Source: CALDTK01 sp963837005 | GTDB taxonomy: Bacteria; Bacteroidota; Bacteroidia; Chitinophagales; Saprospiraceae | Length of the DNA: 64,000 bases | Assembly (NCBI GenBank): GCA_963837005.1 | Contig: CAWIMC010000020.1 | Location: 434,001-498,000 of the forward strand | Direction of reading: 5' to 3' | Shown here: one piece after another, positions 18,049 through 26,258 of the stretch | Layout of the letters: the number at the start of each line of letters is the position of its first letter | How positions within the stretch are numbered: the stretch's first letter is position 1 | The notes under the pieces: model-generated | Told to the model about the DNA's origin: nothing | The model's database searches: none | Seen by the model: the letters and a program-made list of their open reading frames with translations, nothing else | Position numbers and translations under genes: made by a program

Positions 18049-19963
18049 ACGACGCGCACAGGCCAAGCTCTTCGATCGACTTCCGATCGGCGGTCTCATC
18101 CTCGATGAGGACGGTCGCATTGTGGAGGTCAACCAGCTGTTGTGTACCTGGCTCGGTCGGGAGCCGGAAGACCTCGCCGGGCAACGGTTCACAGATTTGC
18201 TCCCGATGGGGCAGCGCCTCTTCTACGCCAACCACCAGGCCCTCGTCGAGACCATCGCCGGTGGTGCGCAGGAGCTGAGCTACGACCTGCGTTGCGCCGA
18301 CCGATCACTGTTGCCGGTCTTCGTCACCACCGAGCGCCTCAAGGGCGGCGGGCAGGTCTACTGCATCTACCGCGCGGAGAACCGCCGCCGCTACGAGCAG
18401 CAGCTCCAGGAGGCGAAGAAGAAGGCCGAGCGCGCCACCGAGGCCCGCTCCGAGTTCGTGCGCACGGTCACCCACGAGTTGCGCACCCCCGTGCACGCCA
18501 TCGCGAGCATGGCCGAGATCCTCGCGTCGGAGCCCCTGAGCGATGGGCAGGTCGCCATCGTCGACCAACTCAGCAAGTCGACCCAGCAACTGTCGGACCT
18601 CATCAACGACCTGCTCGACCTCTCGAAGGCCGAGAGCGGAAAGCTCGTCCTCAACGCCGCCCCTACGTCGGTGGAGGAGCTCTGCGATGCGCTTATCCAC
18701 TCCTTGCGCCCCAGTGCCGCCGAGAAGGGCCTTACCATCGAGGTCGCCTACGAGCCCCTGCCCACGGCCTGGTACACGCTCGACGGAGGTAAGCTGCGGC
18801 AGGTGCTCACGAATCTGCTCGGCAACGCGATCAAGTTCACGGACAGCGGTAGCGTCCGACTGAGCGTAGCCGCGACCGCCCCCGCCCAACTCACCTTCGC
18901 GGTCGAGGACACTGGCCTCGGGATTGCCCCGGAGGACACTGAGCGGATCTTCGAGGCCTTCGAGCAGAGCGCCGGCGGACAAGCCCGCGGCGACAGTTCT
19001 GGCCTCGGCCTGTCGATCGGGCGGCATCTGGTGGGTCTATTGGGCGGCAAGCTCGAAGTCGAGAGCGAACTCGGGGTCGGGACTGAGTTCCACTTTACGA
19101 TCCCGGCCGAGGTCTGCGCCGCACCCAATCCAGAAGAGGGCCTGCACGCCAGCGCCTCGACGTCTCACACCAAGCAGCGCCTCGACGGTCTGCGCGTCCT
19201 CCACGTCGACGACAACGAGACCAACCGCTTCATCGCGCGACGCCACCTCCTGTCCTGGGGTACGGACTTCACCGAGGCCAGCCATGGCGTGGGCGCCATT
19301 GCCGCCGCGGAAGCCCGATCTTTCGACATCATCCTGCTAGACCTGCGCATGCCGGACCTCGGCGGAGCCGAAGTGGCTGCCCGCATCCGCGCCATGTCGC
19401 ATCACGATGGCACCCCGATCTACGCGCTGTCCGCCACCGAATCGCTCGAGCTTACCACTGCGAACGAGGTCTTCGCCGGCTACCTCGCGAAGCCTTACTC
19501 CGGCAGCGCACTGTACGCCTTGCTCGCGCCACACTACGCCTTTCGGCAAAACGCTAGTCCGGTCGGGAGAGAAGTCGAGCCTAAGGAGGTCGGTCCTATG
19601 CCTTCGGTCGAGGCACTCCGCGGCGTGGGGGGGCCGGAGGCCACGATCGACTTCGAGACGATCGAGATCGAGTTTGCTAATGACCCCGAAGCGCTCGTGC
19701 CGCTGCTCACTATTATGGCCAATAACCTCGAAGAGTCTCGCGATGGGCTCAGGGCCAGCGTGGCGGCCGGAGCCATCTCCGTGGTCGACGACTACACGCA
19801 CCGCTACGGAACAACCTTAAGGCTGCTGGCGCCGCAACCGCTGACGGATCTTCTCACGGAGGCGGGGACGCCGGAACCCATGCGGGACAATGCGATACTG
19901 GCTGAGCGACTCCTCATTGCGCTCGATGAGACGGTAAAGGCGATTCGGGAGCGGGTGGGGTGA
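18044..19963 (+). CDS. PAS-hybrid histidine kinase with receiver and HPt-like domain
   Basis: About 639 residues: PAS (about 8-115; FDRLPIGGLILDEDGRIVEVNQ), coiled linker, HisKA with phospho-His in TVTHELRTPVHAIASM, HATPase (N box LRQVLTNLLGNAIKFT, G1 VEDTGLGIAPED, G2 SSGLGLSIGRHLV), receiver (VLHVDDNETNRF, ILLDLRMPD, LSATES, LAKPY) and a C-terminal HPt-like helix bundle with THRYGTTLRLL. The frame has no ATG, GTG or TTG between the hydrolase stop and the PAS domain. An ATT at 18044, overlapping the stop as ATTAA and preceded by GAAGG, is the best candidate start. Translational coupling to the RsbQ-like gene is likely. No DNA-binding regulator is adjacent. The motif at 19538-19552 encodes AFRQNA between receiver and HPt. 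Confidence 0.85.
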   Translation: MKRRAQAKLFDRLPIGGLILDEDGRIVEVNQLLCTWLGREPEDLAGQRFTDLLPMGQRLFYANHQALVETIAGGAQELSYDLRCADRSLLPVFVTTERLKGGGQVYCIYRAENRRRYEQQLQEAKKKAERATEARSEFVRTVTHELRTPVHAIASMAEILASEPLSDGQVAIVDQLSKSTQQLSDLINDLLDLSKAESGKLVLNAAPTSVEELCDALIHSLRPSAAEKGLTIEVAYEPLPTAWYTLDGGKLRQVLTNLLGNAIKFTDSGSVRLSVAATAPAQLTFAVEDTGLGIAPEDTERIFEAFEQSAGGQARGDSSGLGLSIGRHLVGLLGGKLEVESELGVGTEFHFTIPAEVCAAPNPEEGLHASASTSHTKQRLDGLRVLHVDDNETNRFIARRHLLSWGTDFTEASHGVGAIAAAEARSFDIILLDLRMPDLGGAEVAARIRAMSHHDGTPIYALSATESLELTTANEVFAGYLAKPYSGSALYALLAPHYAFRQNASPVGREVEPKEVGPMPSVEALRGVGGPEATIDFETIEIEFANDPEALVPLLTIMANNLEESRDGLRASVAAGAISVVDDYTHRYGTTLRLLAPQPLTDLLTEAGTPEPMRDNAILAERLLIALDETVKAIRERVG

Positions 19964-19969
19964 GGGCGC

Positions 19970-20055
19970 CGTTCGGGTCGCTCCAGCGAGTGGCGCCTAG
20001 TGTCGGTGCCGTTCGGGCCGCTCCGGGTTGCGCACTCGCTGGAGCGACCCGAACG
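19970..20055. terminator. 23-bp inverted repeat between convergent genes
   Basis: Bases 19970-19992 and 20033-20055 are perfect reverse complements around a 40-base GC-rich loop that itself holds a partial copy (CGTTCGGGCCGCTCC). It lies after the kinase stop, before the end of the convergent hydrolase-OsmC gene. It may be a bidirectional terminator or a repeat element. Confidence 0.65.
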
Positions 20056-20068
20056 CGCAACCCCGCCT

Positions 20069-21320
20069 TCACGCCAACTTCGTCACCACCCTTACCTCCC
20101 CCTCCAGCGTCCTGTGTACGGGACAGCGATTCGCGATCTCGAGTAGCCGTTCGCGCTGCTCTTCGTCCAAAGCACCGCGTCAGACTTACGATGCGCTCGA
20201 AGTGATCGATTTTGGAGGGCTTCTCGCTCAGAAGCAACGCGGCTCGCCGTAGACTCCAGAGGCGTCCTTCATATCCGCTGCGTAATCCTTGAAGTGCCGT
20301 AGCTCTACGTCCACGCGCTCCACGTGCCAGCCCTTGCGTCGGGCATACATCTGGATGGTCATGGCCGTGCAGGCACCGAGTCCAGCAGTGACCAACTCGT
20401 ACGGATTTGGACCGTAGTCCTTACCGCCGACGGACGGTGGCTCATCGGCGACGAGGCCGTGGTGGCGCACCATGACCTCGGTGGTGAAGCCCTCATCGCC
20501 GAGACGGACGGAAACGGCCTTCGCCTCCCCGAGTTTGCCGGCGTCTTCTTCGGGGTCGCGCGGGAGGTAGCGGCCCACCCAGGCGGCGATGAGTTGGCCG
20601 GCGTAGCGGGCATCCTCCGGGTCGGACAGCAGGTGGTCGGCCCCATCGAGGCTCGCGAAGCTCTTCGGGTGGTGAGCGCGGACGTAGATCTTCTCGGCAT
20701 GGGTGATGTCAACCTGGGCGTCCTGCGGAGAGTGCATAATGAGCAGCGCTTTGCGCGAGTTTTCTAAGGCGGCATTGACGTTGGCCTCCGTGAGGCTGCG
20801 TACGAAGTCGAGCGTGATGTCGAAGGGCCGCTCGCCGAGGTGGACGGTGGCCTTGCCGCGGCTCTCGATCTCCTCTAGGCTCTCGGCGAAGAGGTGCGTT
20901 GCGTGCTCGGCCTGGCTCGGACTGCCGATCGTGACCACCGCCTTCACCTCCGGCAGGAGTCCTGTGGCACACAGCATGGCCGTGCCCCCGAGGCTATGTC
21001 CCACCACGAGCGCCGGTGCCTGGTGCTGCTCGGCGAGGTAGCTGTAGGCCGCCACGATATCCCCGATGTTGCTCGCGAAAGCCGCTCTCTCCGAACTCGC
21101 CCTCCGACTCTCCGAGCCCCGTCATGTCGAAGCGCAGGACGCCGAAGCCCTCCATATTGAGTGCCCGAGCGATCTCCCGTAGCGCCCGACTATTCTTCGT
21201 ACACGAGAAGCAGTGCGCCAGCAGCGCGAAGTGGCGCGGGTCCTGATCGACGGGCAGTTGGAGGTAGCCCGAAAGTTGATGGCCCTCGGCGTTAGGGAAG
21301 TTGATCTTGATGCTGGGCAT
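20069..21320 (-). pseudogene. Alpha/beta hydrolase-OsmC fusion protein, multiply frameshifted
   Basis: Homologues are about 400-residue fusions of an alpha/beta hydrolase and an OsmC/Ohr-type peroxidase-like domain. Here four frames are needed. Piece one from ATG 21320 reads MPSIKINFPNAEGHQLSGYL to GLGESEGEFGES. A shift near 21085 leads to AFASNIGDIVAAYSYLAEQ, the nucleophile elbow VGHSLGGTAML and the OsmC start (VMVRHHGLVADEPPSVGGKDYGPNPYELVTAGLGACTAMT). A shift near 20235 gives SKIDHFERIVSLT, and another near 20180 gives EEQRERLLEIANRCPVHRTLEGEV to a stop at 20069. Three breaks point to decay, unless the sequence is poor here. Confidence 0.8.
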
Positions 21321-21673
21321 AGGGTGGGCAAAAATGTATGGGCGTGCGTCAGTAGTTGTGGTAAAGCTAGGCAGTCGCTAACTGTACACTCTGCAACTCA
21401 CGGATTTGAAACTGGCCGTCCTGCGCCGCATCCAGGCCATCGATAGCGACCAGGAACCTCACTGTCGCCGGGGCCAGATGAGGCATTAGGCGACCGTCCG
21501 GATGGACAGGTCGTACCCTTGCGTGAAGCATTACCCGACTGGGAGGCAGGGTTGGACGAAAATCCTTAGCTCGGGTGGCCTTTCGATCGAGGAGGTTCGC
21601 CACTCATTCCGAGATCAGTTCGGGTTTAAGTGAACGTTCTTACGGCTTCGTGATGGAAGGCGATCGCGCAGAT
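21321..21673. other. 353-base gap without a supported gene
   Basis: Short open frames exist on both strands (for example 21367-21603 minus) but none resembles a known family or has a convincing start context. No repeat or RNA gene was recognised. It probably holds regulatory sequence for the minus-strand hydrolase-OsmC gene and the end of the mutarotase operon. Confidence 0.5.
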
Positions 21674-22465
21674 TTACAGCTTCACCGGTTCCATCCGCAC
21701 CGAGAAGCTCGCCGCCTCATCCCCCAGAGTCCGAAAGCCCTCGTGTAGCTTCGCTTGCGCCACATCATACGGATAAAAGGTAATGGGCTCCACACACATC
21801 ATGTTGGCGGTCGGCGACCAGAGCATAAAGCTACCAAAGCCTTCAGTACGCAATCGAATCGCCCCCGACGAGCCATCGCGCAAGACTACCTCGGTACAAC
21901 CTTCGACGTGGTACGCGCGATCGCCGACGTCCATCACGTCCGTTAAGTTGATTGACTCGCCCTTGGCCTCAACAGTGGCCTCCTCGGAGGTCAAGCGGAA
22001 CGCTGGATGGTAGCCCAGCATAAATGGCATCCCCGCCTCGCCCTCAATCTCGAAGCTCACCAATAGTCCGTTGGCGTCGAGCGTGACGGTTTTGCGGAAG
22101 CGAAAATCATACGGCCAGGACAAGTGCTCAACCGTCGATTTGGCGGGGAACTTAGCGTTCTCGACAGCGGTGCCGGCTGCGTAAACCTTCTCATAGACGG
22201 CGCGGATGTCGGTGGCCTCGACGAGGGCGTAGTCGAGTTCGCGCAGGAGGCCGTGCTGGTCTTGTGCGGCGCGTCCATTGGGTGTGCTTACGCCAAAACC
22301 TGCCTCTGCGGTAGGGCCGATGATCGGAAACATCTCCGCGTCGGAGCTGCGCCACCCTGGGCTGCCCTTCTGGTGGATGTACTCGTGGGTGCCGCGAAGG
22401 AAGGCAATGAGTTCGCCGTCGTCGACGCGGGCGGTGAGGTCGTCGAGATGAAGGGTGGTGACCAT
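21674..22465 (-). CDS. Aldose 1-epimerase / hexose-6-phosphate mutarotase-like protein
   Basis: A 263-residue galactose-mutarotase-fold protein of the LacX-like branch (family as I recognise it). Segments supporting this are GELIAFLRGTHEYIHQKG near the start, MFPIIGP, DQHGLLRELDY (catalytic His region), VSFEIEG, MPFMLGYHPAFRL (second catalytic His) and a C-terminal MCVEPITFYPYD. It should interconvert anomers of a hexose or hexose phosphate in the cytoplasm. ATG 22465 is chosen because the longer ORF adds 58 basic residues antisense to the neighbouring GH16 gene. Two motif variants lie inside: 22089-22102 (FRFRKTVT) and 22285-22299 (AGFGVSTP). Confidence 0.85.
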   Translation of the reverse strand: MVTTLHLDDLTARVDDGELIAFLRGTHEYIHQKGSPGWRSSDAEMFPIIGPTAEAGFGVSTPNGRAAQDQHGLLRELDYALVEATDIRAVYEKVYAAGTAVENAKFPAKSTVEHLSWPYDFRFRKTVTLDANGLLVSFEIEGEAGMPFMLGYHPAFRLTSEEATVEAKGESINLTDVMDVGDRAYHVEGCTEVVLRDGSSGAIRLRTEGFGSFMLWSPTANMMCVEPITFYPYDVAQAKLHEGFRTLGDEAASFSVRMEPVKL

Positions 22466-22501
22466 GGGGCAGGTACGTAGGTGTGGTTTGCGCAACGCCT
22501 T

Positions 22502-22508
22502 TACCTTG
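22502..22508 (+). promoter_or_regulatory. Possible -7 box close to GH16 start
   Basis: TACCTTG ends six bases before the GTG start of the GH16 gene, the same spacing class as the box before the TonB receptor. Confidence 0.3.
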
Positions 22509-22514
22509 CGTCGC

Positions 22515-23306
22515 GTGCGATACCTCTTTGTCCTAGCCTTTGCCTTCGTCCTGCTGGCCGCCTGCCATCCCCGAAGCCCAATGCAGGGGAAGACCCTGGT
22601 CTGGGCGGATGAGTTCAACGGCAGCGGGCTGCCTGACACAACGCGCTGGAACTACCAGGTGGGCGGGAAGGGCTGGGGCAACAACGAGCAGCAGTTTTAC
22701 CGAAAGGGAGAGGCCCGCAACGCCCGCGTCGAGGACGGGCACCTGATCATTGAGGCACACCGTGAGGCGTACGACGGTTCGGCGTATACCTCGGCCCGCA
22801 TGACGACCAAGGGGATGGCGAGCTGGACCTACGGTTACATCGAGGCCCGTGCCAAGCTGCCCAGCGGTCGCGGCACCTGGCCGGCCATCTGGATGCTCGG
22901 CGACAACATTAGCGAGGCGGGCTGGCCAGCCTGCGGCGAGATCGACATCATGGAGCATGTCGGCTACGAGCCGGATTCCATCTACGGAACCGTCCACACC
23001 GAGGCCTTTAATCACGTGAAGGGGACGCAAGTTGGTAAGGCAACCTACCTGCCGACCGCGGAGTCCGACTGGCACACCTACGCCGTAGACTGGGACGCGG
23101 AGCGAATCGTGTTCCTGGTCGACGGTAAGCCGTACCACCGGTTTGATAAGCGGGCCGGGGCGACGGTGGCGGAGTGGCCGTTTGATGCGCCGCAGTACCT
23201 GTTGCTCAACCAGGCCGTCGGGGGCAATTGGGGTGGGAAGAAGGGGGTCGACGCGACGGTGTATCCGCAGCGCATGGCGGTGGACTGGGTGCGGGTGTGG
23301 AGGTAG
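22515..23306 (+). CDS. Glycoside hydrolase family 16 lipoprotein
   Basis: A 263-residue lipoprotein with signal VRYLFVLAFAFVLLAAC (Cys17), then a GH16 beta-jelly-roll: LVWADEFNGSGLPDTTRWNY, GYIEARAKLPSGRGTWPAIWML and the catalytic motif GEIDIMEHVG with nucleophile Glu142, Asp144 and acid/base Glu147. The C-terminal QYLLLNQAVGGNWGG and VDWVRVWR are also typical. Beta-1,3-glucans (laminarin) are the commonest substrates of this motif, but agar or carrageenan cannot be excluded. The GTG start is supported by the signal peptide and by loss of homology upstream. A weak motif variant at 22694-22708 encodes QFYRKGE. Confidence 0.92.
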   Translation: MRYLFVLAFAFVLLAACHPRSPMQGKTLVWADEFNGSGLPDTTRWNYQVGGKGWGNNEQQFYRKGEARNARVEDGHLIIEAHREAYDGSAYTSARMTTKGMASWTYGYIEARAKLPSGRGTWPAIWMLGDNISEAGWPACGEIDIMEHVGYEPDSIYGTVHTEAFNHVKGTQVGKATYLPTAESDWHTYAVDWDAERIVFLVDGKPYHRFDKRAGATVAEWPFDAPQYLLLNQAVGGNWGGKKGVDATVYPQRMAVDWVRVWR

Positions 23307-23330
23307 GAAGGCTGATGCTCTTCCGTCCCC

Positions 23331-26135
23331 TCAAAACATGATCTCCTCGTCGTCTGTGTTGACGCGGCTCTGCAGGGTCTGGGTGCCCTCTTCGGCACCG
23401 AAGCCAGAGGCGGTAAAGGGCGAGAGGTTTGGCTTGAAGGAGTCGAAGTTGACGGCCTCGAAGTTGTCGAAGCGGGCTTGCTCGGCGATCCAGCGGAGGG
23501 TGACGTCACGAAGTTCGCCGTGGCGGTTTTTGGCGATGATGATCTTGGCGACGCCCTTGAGGGAGTTGCCGTCCTGGTCTTGGTCGATGTCGTAGTACTC
23601 TGGTCTATAGATAAAGTTGACCATGTCGGCGTCCTGCTCTATAGCACCGCTTTCTCGTAAGTCCGACAGCATCGGCCGTTTATCCCCGCCCCTTTGCTCC
23701 ACGGCCCTGCTCAACTGCGACAGCGCAATCACCGGGACGCCGATCTCCTTGGCCAACTGCTTCAAATTCCTTGAAATGGCGGATATCTCCTGCTCGCGAT
23801 TGGTCTGCTTGCCGGAGCTGTTGCCGCTCATCAACTGGAGGTAGTCGATAATTACCATCTGGATGTCGTGCTGCATCTTGAGGCGGCGGCACTTGGCGCG
23901 CAACTCGAAGATGTTGATCGCAGGCGTGTCGTCGATGAAGATCGGTGCGGCCGAAAGGCGCTCAATGCCTTGCTGCAGCTTGTCCCACTCGGCGTCCGAC
24001 AGTTGGCCGGAGCGCATTTTCTTCGAGTCCACCTGCGCTTCCATCGACAGCAGGCGCTGGACGAGTTGCACGTTGGCCATCTCGAGCGAGAAGATGGCGA
24101 CGCCCTTGCCGAAGTCCATCGCGGCGTTGCGGGCGATGGAGAGCACAAAGGCGGTGTTGTGGGTCACCGTGCCGTCGCCTAACAGAAATCGCCGATTGCC
24201 GTCGATCTCGAAGCCGTAGTAGTCGCCGATGCCGTCGGGCTCGATGGTGAGGGTGGAGTTGTGCCAGGTTTCGGCGTGGGGCCAAGGTTTGGGTTGGAGT
24301 GACGGGTTTTGGACGGGGATTTTGTCGAGGTTACCTGCGATGGATAAGGTCCAATAAGCGGGTGCTGAATGTTTTGCCGGAAGGCGTTTGTTATTATTCT
24401 TCTGCTTTCGCAAAAACGTGCGGTAGCCGAGGGTGTCGCAAAGAAATTTGACGTCTTGGGCGAAGGATAGATCGTTGAAATAGATCTCGTACGTCTGAAT
24501 GCTAGGGCCGTTAATCAATCGACCCTTAGCGTCTAGGAGCCCGGCTAGGAATTGTAGCCGGATGGAGCGAGCGTTGAAGAGATAAGGCGAGAGGCTGTTG
24601 ACGCGCTGGTAACCCCCCCGGCCCCCCTTATCCGTGTGCCGACCGGGGCCTTCGCTGCGCTCCGCCCCGGCCGTCACGCGGACAAGGGGGGAGGCGAGGG
24701 TGCTCGGGCACCGCTGTGCTGGCGTTTTGTAACCCCCCCGGCCCCCCTTATCCGTGTGCCGACCGGGGCCTTCGCTGCGCTCCGCCCCGGCCGTCACGCG
24801 GACAAGGGGGGAGGCGAGGGTGCTCGGGCACCGCTGCTCGTCGAGCGGTTGCTCGTAGCCTAGCTGCGCGGTGCGCCGCAGGCCCTCCGAGCGAAGCGAG
24901 ACTCCACAGTCGCCTCCCCCCTTGTTTTTTAAGCTTCGCGAAGAACGCAAAGCGGTCGTAGCGAAGCTTAAAAAATAAGGGGGGCCGGGGGGGTTACCAT
25001 CCCGCCGCACAGCCGACCCCTCCGCGTACTCGAGATCAACCTGCTTCCCACTCCCCATCTCCCACCCAAACTCATAAGGATCCACCGCCACATCGCAATA
25101 ATCAAAGTCCACCGCCACCTTAAATCCCCGTCGCTTTGACTGCTCCCTCGCCGATTGCCGCAAAAAGTCACGTACCTCAATGTCCAGCACCTCCTCGCTC
25201 CCCGCCGTTGGTCGCACACTCAAAATATGACTCGCGTTCACTCGATAGTCATCACCAAAGGTCTGCCGCACCCAGTACATCTCCTCCCGCCCGCGCGCCA
25301 GACTCAACACCCGGCGCGGACCAGAATCATCCCCCATCAGCAAGTCGCCGACACGGACATCTTCCACGGCCTTTATCGTCCCGTCGTACATCATCACCGG
25401 CGTGCCCAGTCCCAGACACTTACCCATACCCGGCCGCGCCGCCAACACGATCAAGTCACTCGGCTGCCAGCCGTTGGTCACCTTGTCCAACTCGATGAAG
25501 CCCGTTGGCACCCCCGTCAAGCCGCCCGACTCGCTGCTCTTTGCCTTGATCTCCTCTAGCAGCTTGAGCGCCTTCGGACCCAACTCCGCGATGCTCTCTA
25601 CCCCTCGACTCAGCTTGTCCTCGGTGATCTTAAAGATCTTCTTCTCGGCGTCGTCGAGCAAATCAAACACGTCGATCGTCTCGTCGTAGGCGTCGCGCAA
25701 CACCTCCCCCGAGGCCTTGATGAGCTCCCGCGCGATCGACTTCTGCGCGATGATGCGGGCGTGGTACTCGATGTTAGCCGCCGAGCCGACGCGGTTCGAC
25801 AATTGCACGAGGCGATACGGCCCGCCAGCCTTGTCGAGTTCGCCTGACTTGGAAAGTTGCTCCTTGACGGTGAGCAGGTCGATGGCCGAGTTCTTGTCGA
25901 ACAACGTGAGCATCGCGCGGTAGATGGCCTGGTGGCCTTCGGTGTAGAAGCTCTCCGCCTGGAGGATGTCGAGCACCACCGAGAGCGCGTCCTTGTCGAG
26001 CATCAGGGCCCCGAGCACGACCTCTTCCACGTCGTTGGCCTGCGGCTGCACCTTGCCCTGTGCCAGGCTCGGATCGACGGGATTGCGGCGCACGAAGTCG
26101 CGCGGGCTACCGATACGGATGGGTTGATCAGACAT
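23331..26135 (-). CDS. dnaB: Replicative DNA helicase DnaB with intein
   Basis: The 934-residue precursor contains the whole replicative helicase split by an intein. The N-extein (1-239) has the N-terminal helical domain (EEVVLGALMLDKDAL), the linker and the ATPase start GWQPSDLIVLAARPGMGK. The intein follows at Cys240, inside the Walker A motif. The C-extein resumes with TAFVLSIARNAAM, then FSLEM, VIIDYLQLM (Walker B), VIALSQLSRAVEQRGGDKRPMLSDLRESGAIEQDADMV and IIAKNRHGE. Splicing would restore GMGKTAF. Active helicase therefore depends on splicing. No other replication gene is adjacent. Confidence 0.95.
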   Translation of the reverse strand: MSDQPIRIGSPRDFVRRNPVDPSLAQGKVQPQANDVEEVVLGALMLDKDALSVVLDILQAESFYTEGHQAIYRAMLTLFDKNSAIDLLTVKEQLSKSGELDKAGGPYRLVQLSNRVGSAANIEYHARIIAQKSIARELIKASGEVLRDAYDETIDVFDLLDDAEKKIFKITEDKLSRGVESIAELGPKALKLLEEIKAKSSESGGLTGVPTGFIELDKVTNGWQPSDLIVLAARPGMGKCLGLGTPVMMYDGTIKAVEDVRVGDLLMGDDSGPRRVLSLARGREEMYWVRQTFGDDYRVNASHILSVRPTAGSEEVLDIEVRDFLRQSAREQSKRRGFKVAVDFDYCDVAVDPYEFGWEMGSGKQVDLEYAEGSAVRRDGNPPGPPYFLSFATTALRSSRSLKNKGGGDCGVSLRSEGLRRTAQLGYEQPLDEQRCPSTLASPLVRVTAGAERSEGPGRHTDKGGRGGYKTPAQRCPSTLASPLVRVTAGAERSEGPGRHTDKGGRGGYQRVNSLSPYLFNARSIRLQFLAGLLDAKGRLINGPSIQTYEIYFNDLSFAQDVKFLCDTLGYRTFLRKQKNNNKRLPAKHSAPAYWTLSIAGNLDKIPVQNPSLQPKPWPHAETWHNSTLTIEPDGIGDYYGFEIDGNRRFLLGDGTVTHNTAFVLSIARNAAMDFGKGVAIFSLEMANVQLVQRLLSMEAQVDSKKMRSGQLSDAEWDKLQQGIERLSAAPIFIDDTPAINIFELRAKCRRLKMQHDIQMVIIDYLQLMSGNSSGKQTNREQEISAISRNLKQLAKEIGVPVIALSQLSRAVEQRGGDKRPMLSDLRESGAIEQDADMVNFIYRPEYYDIDQDQDGNSLKGVAKIIIAKNRHGELRDVTLRWIAEQARFDNFEAVNFDSFKPNLSPFTASGFGAEEGTQTLQSRVNTDDEEIMF
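24156..25418 (-). other. DnaB intein (421 residues) with LAGLIDADG remnant
   Basis: The intein begins Cys-LGLGTPVMMYDGTIKAVED (block A) with GDLLMGDDSGPRRVLS, has a block B-like RVNASHILSV with its His, a single LAGLIDADG-like helix LQFLAGLLDAKG, and ends FLLGDGTVTHN (blocks F/G; penultimate His, terminal Asn) before Thr +1. Splicing residues are all present. The endonuclease looks degenerate: the acidic residue of LAGLIDADG is Lys in LLDAKG, and I see no clear second motif. About 130 residues in the middle are encoded by a nested DNA repeat (24609-24997). Two hairpin motifs (24371-24385, 24403-24417) lie in the C-terminal third. Confidence 0.9.
24609..24997. repeat. Nested repeat element inside the intein coding sequence
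   Basis: A 23-bp sequence at 24609-24631 recurs directly at 24729-24751 and inverted at 24975-24997. The direct copies extend to 108 identical bases (24609-24716 and 24729-24836, period 120). The right half holds an inner palindrome around TTAAGCTTCGC and inverted copies of AAGGGGGGAGGCG. The whole block stays open in the intein frame (about 130 residues, with CPSTLASPLVRVTAGAERSE appearing twice). It resembles a MITE-like or REP-like element that inserted and partly duplicated. Confidence 0.85.
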
Positions 26136-26258
26136 GGTGGGGGCGTTTTGGGGCGGCCAGCGAAGGTACCCCGGTCGGCGTCCGCGACAACGCGAATCCC
26201 TACCTACTTCTAGTCAATCCCGACCCCGCCGCGGTGGAGTCACCGTGCACAAATCACC

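Noticed and set aside
21367..21603. Small minus-strand ORF in the gap after the hydrolase-OsmC gene
   Set aside because: No recognisable family, signal peptide or start context; composition like non-coding sequence.
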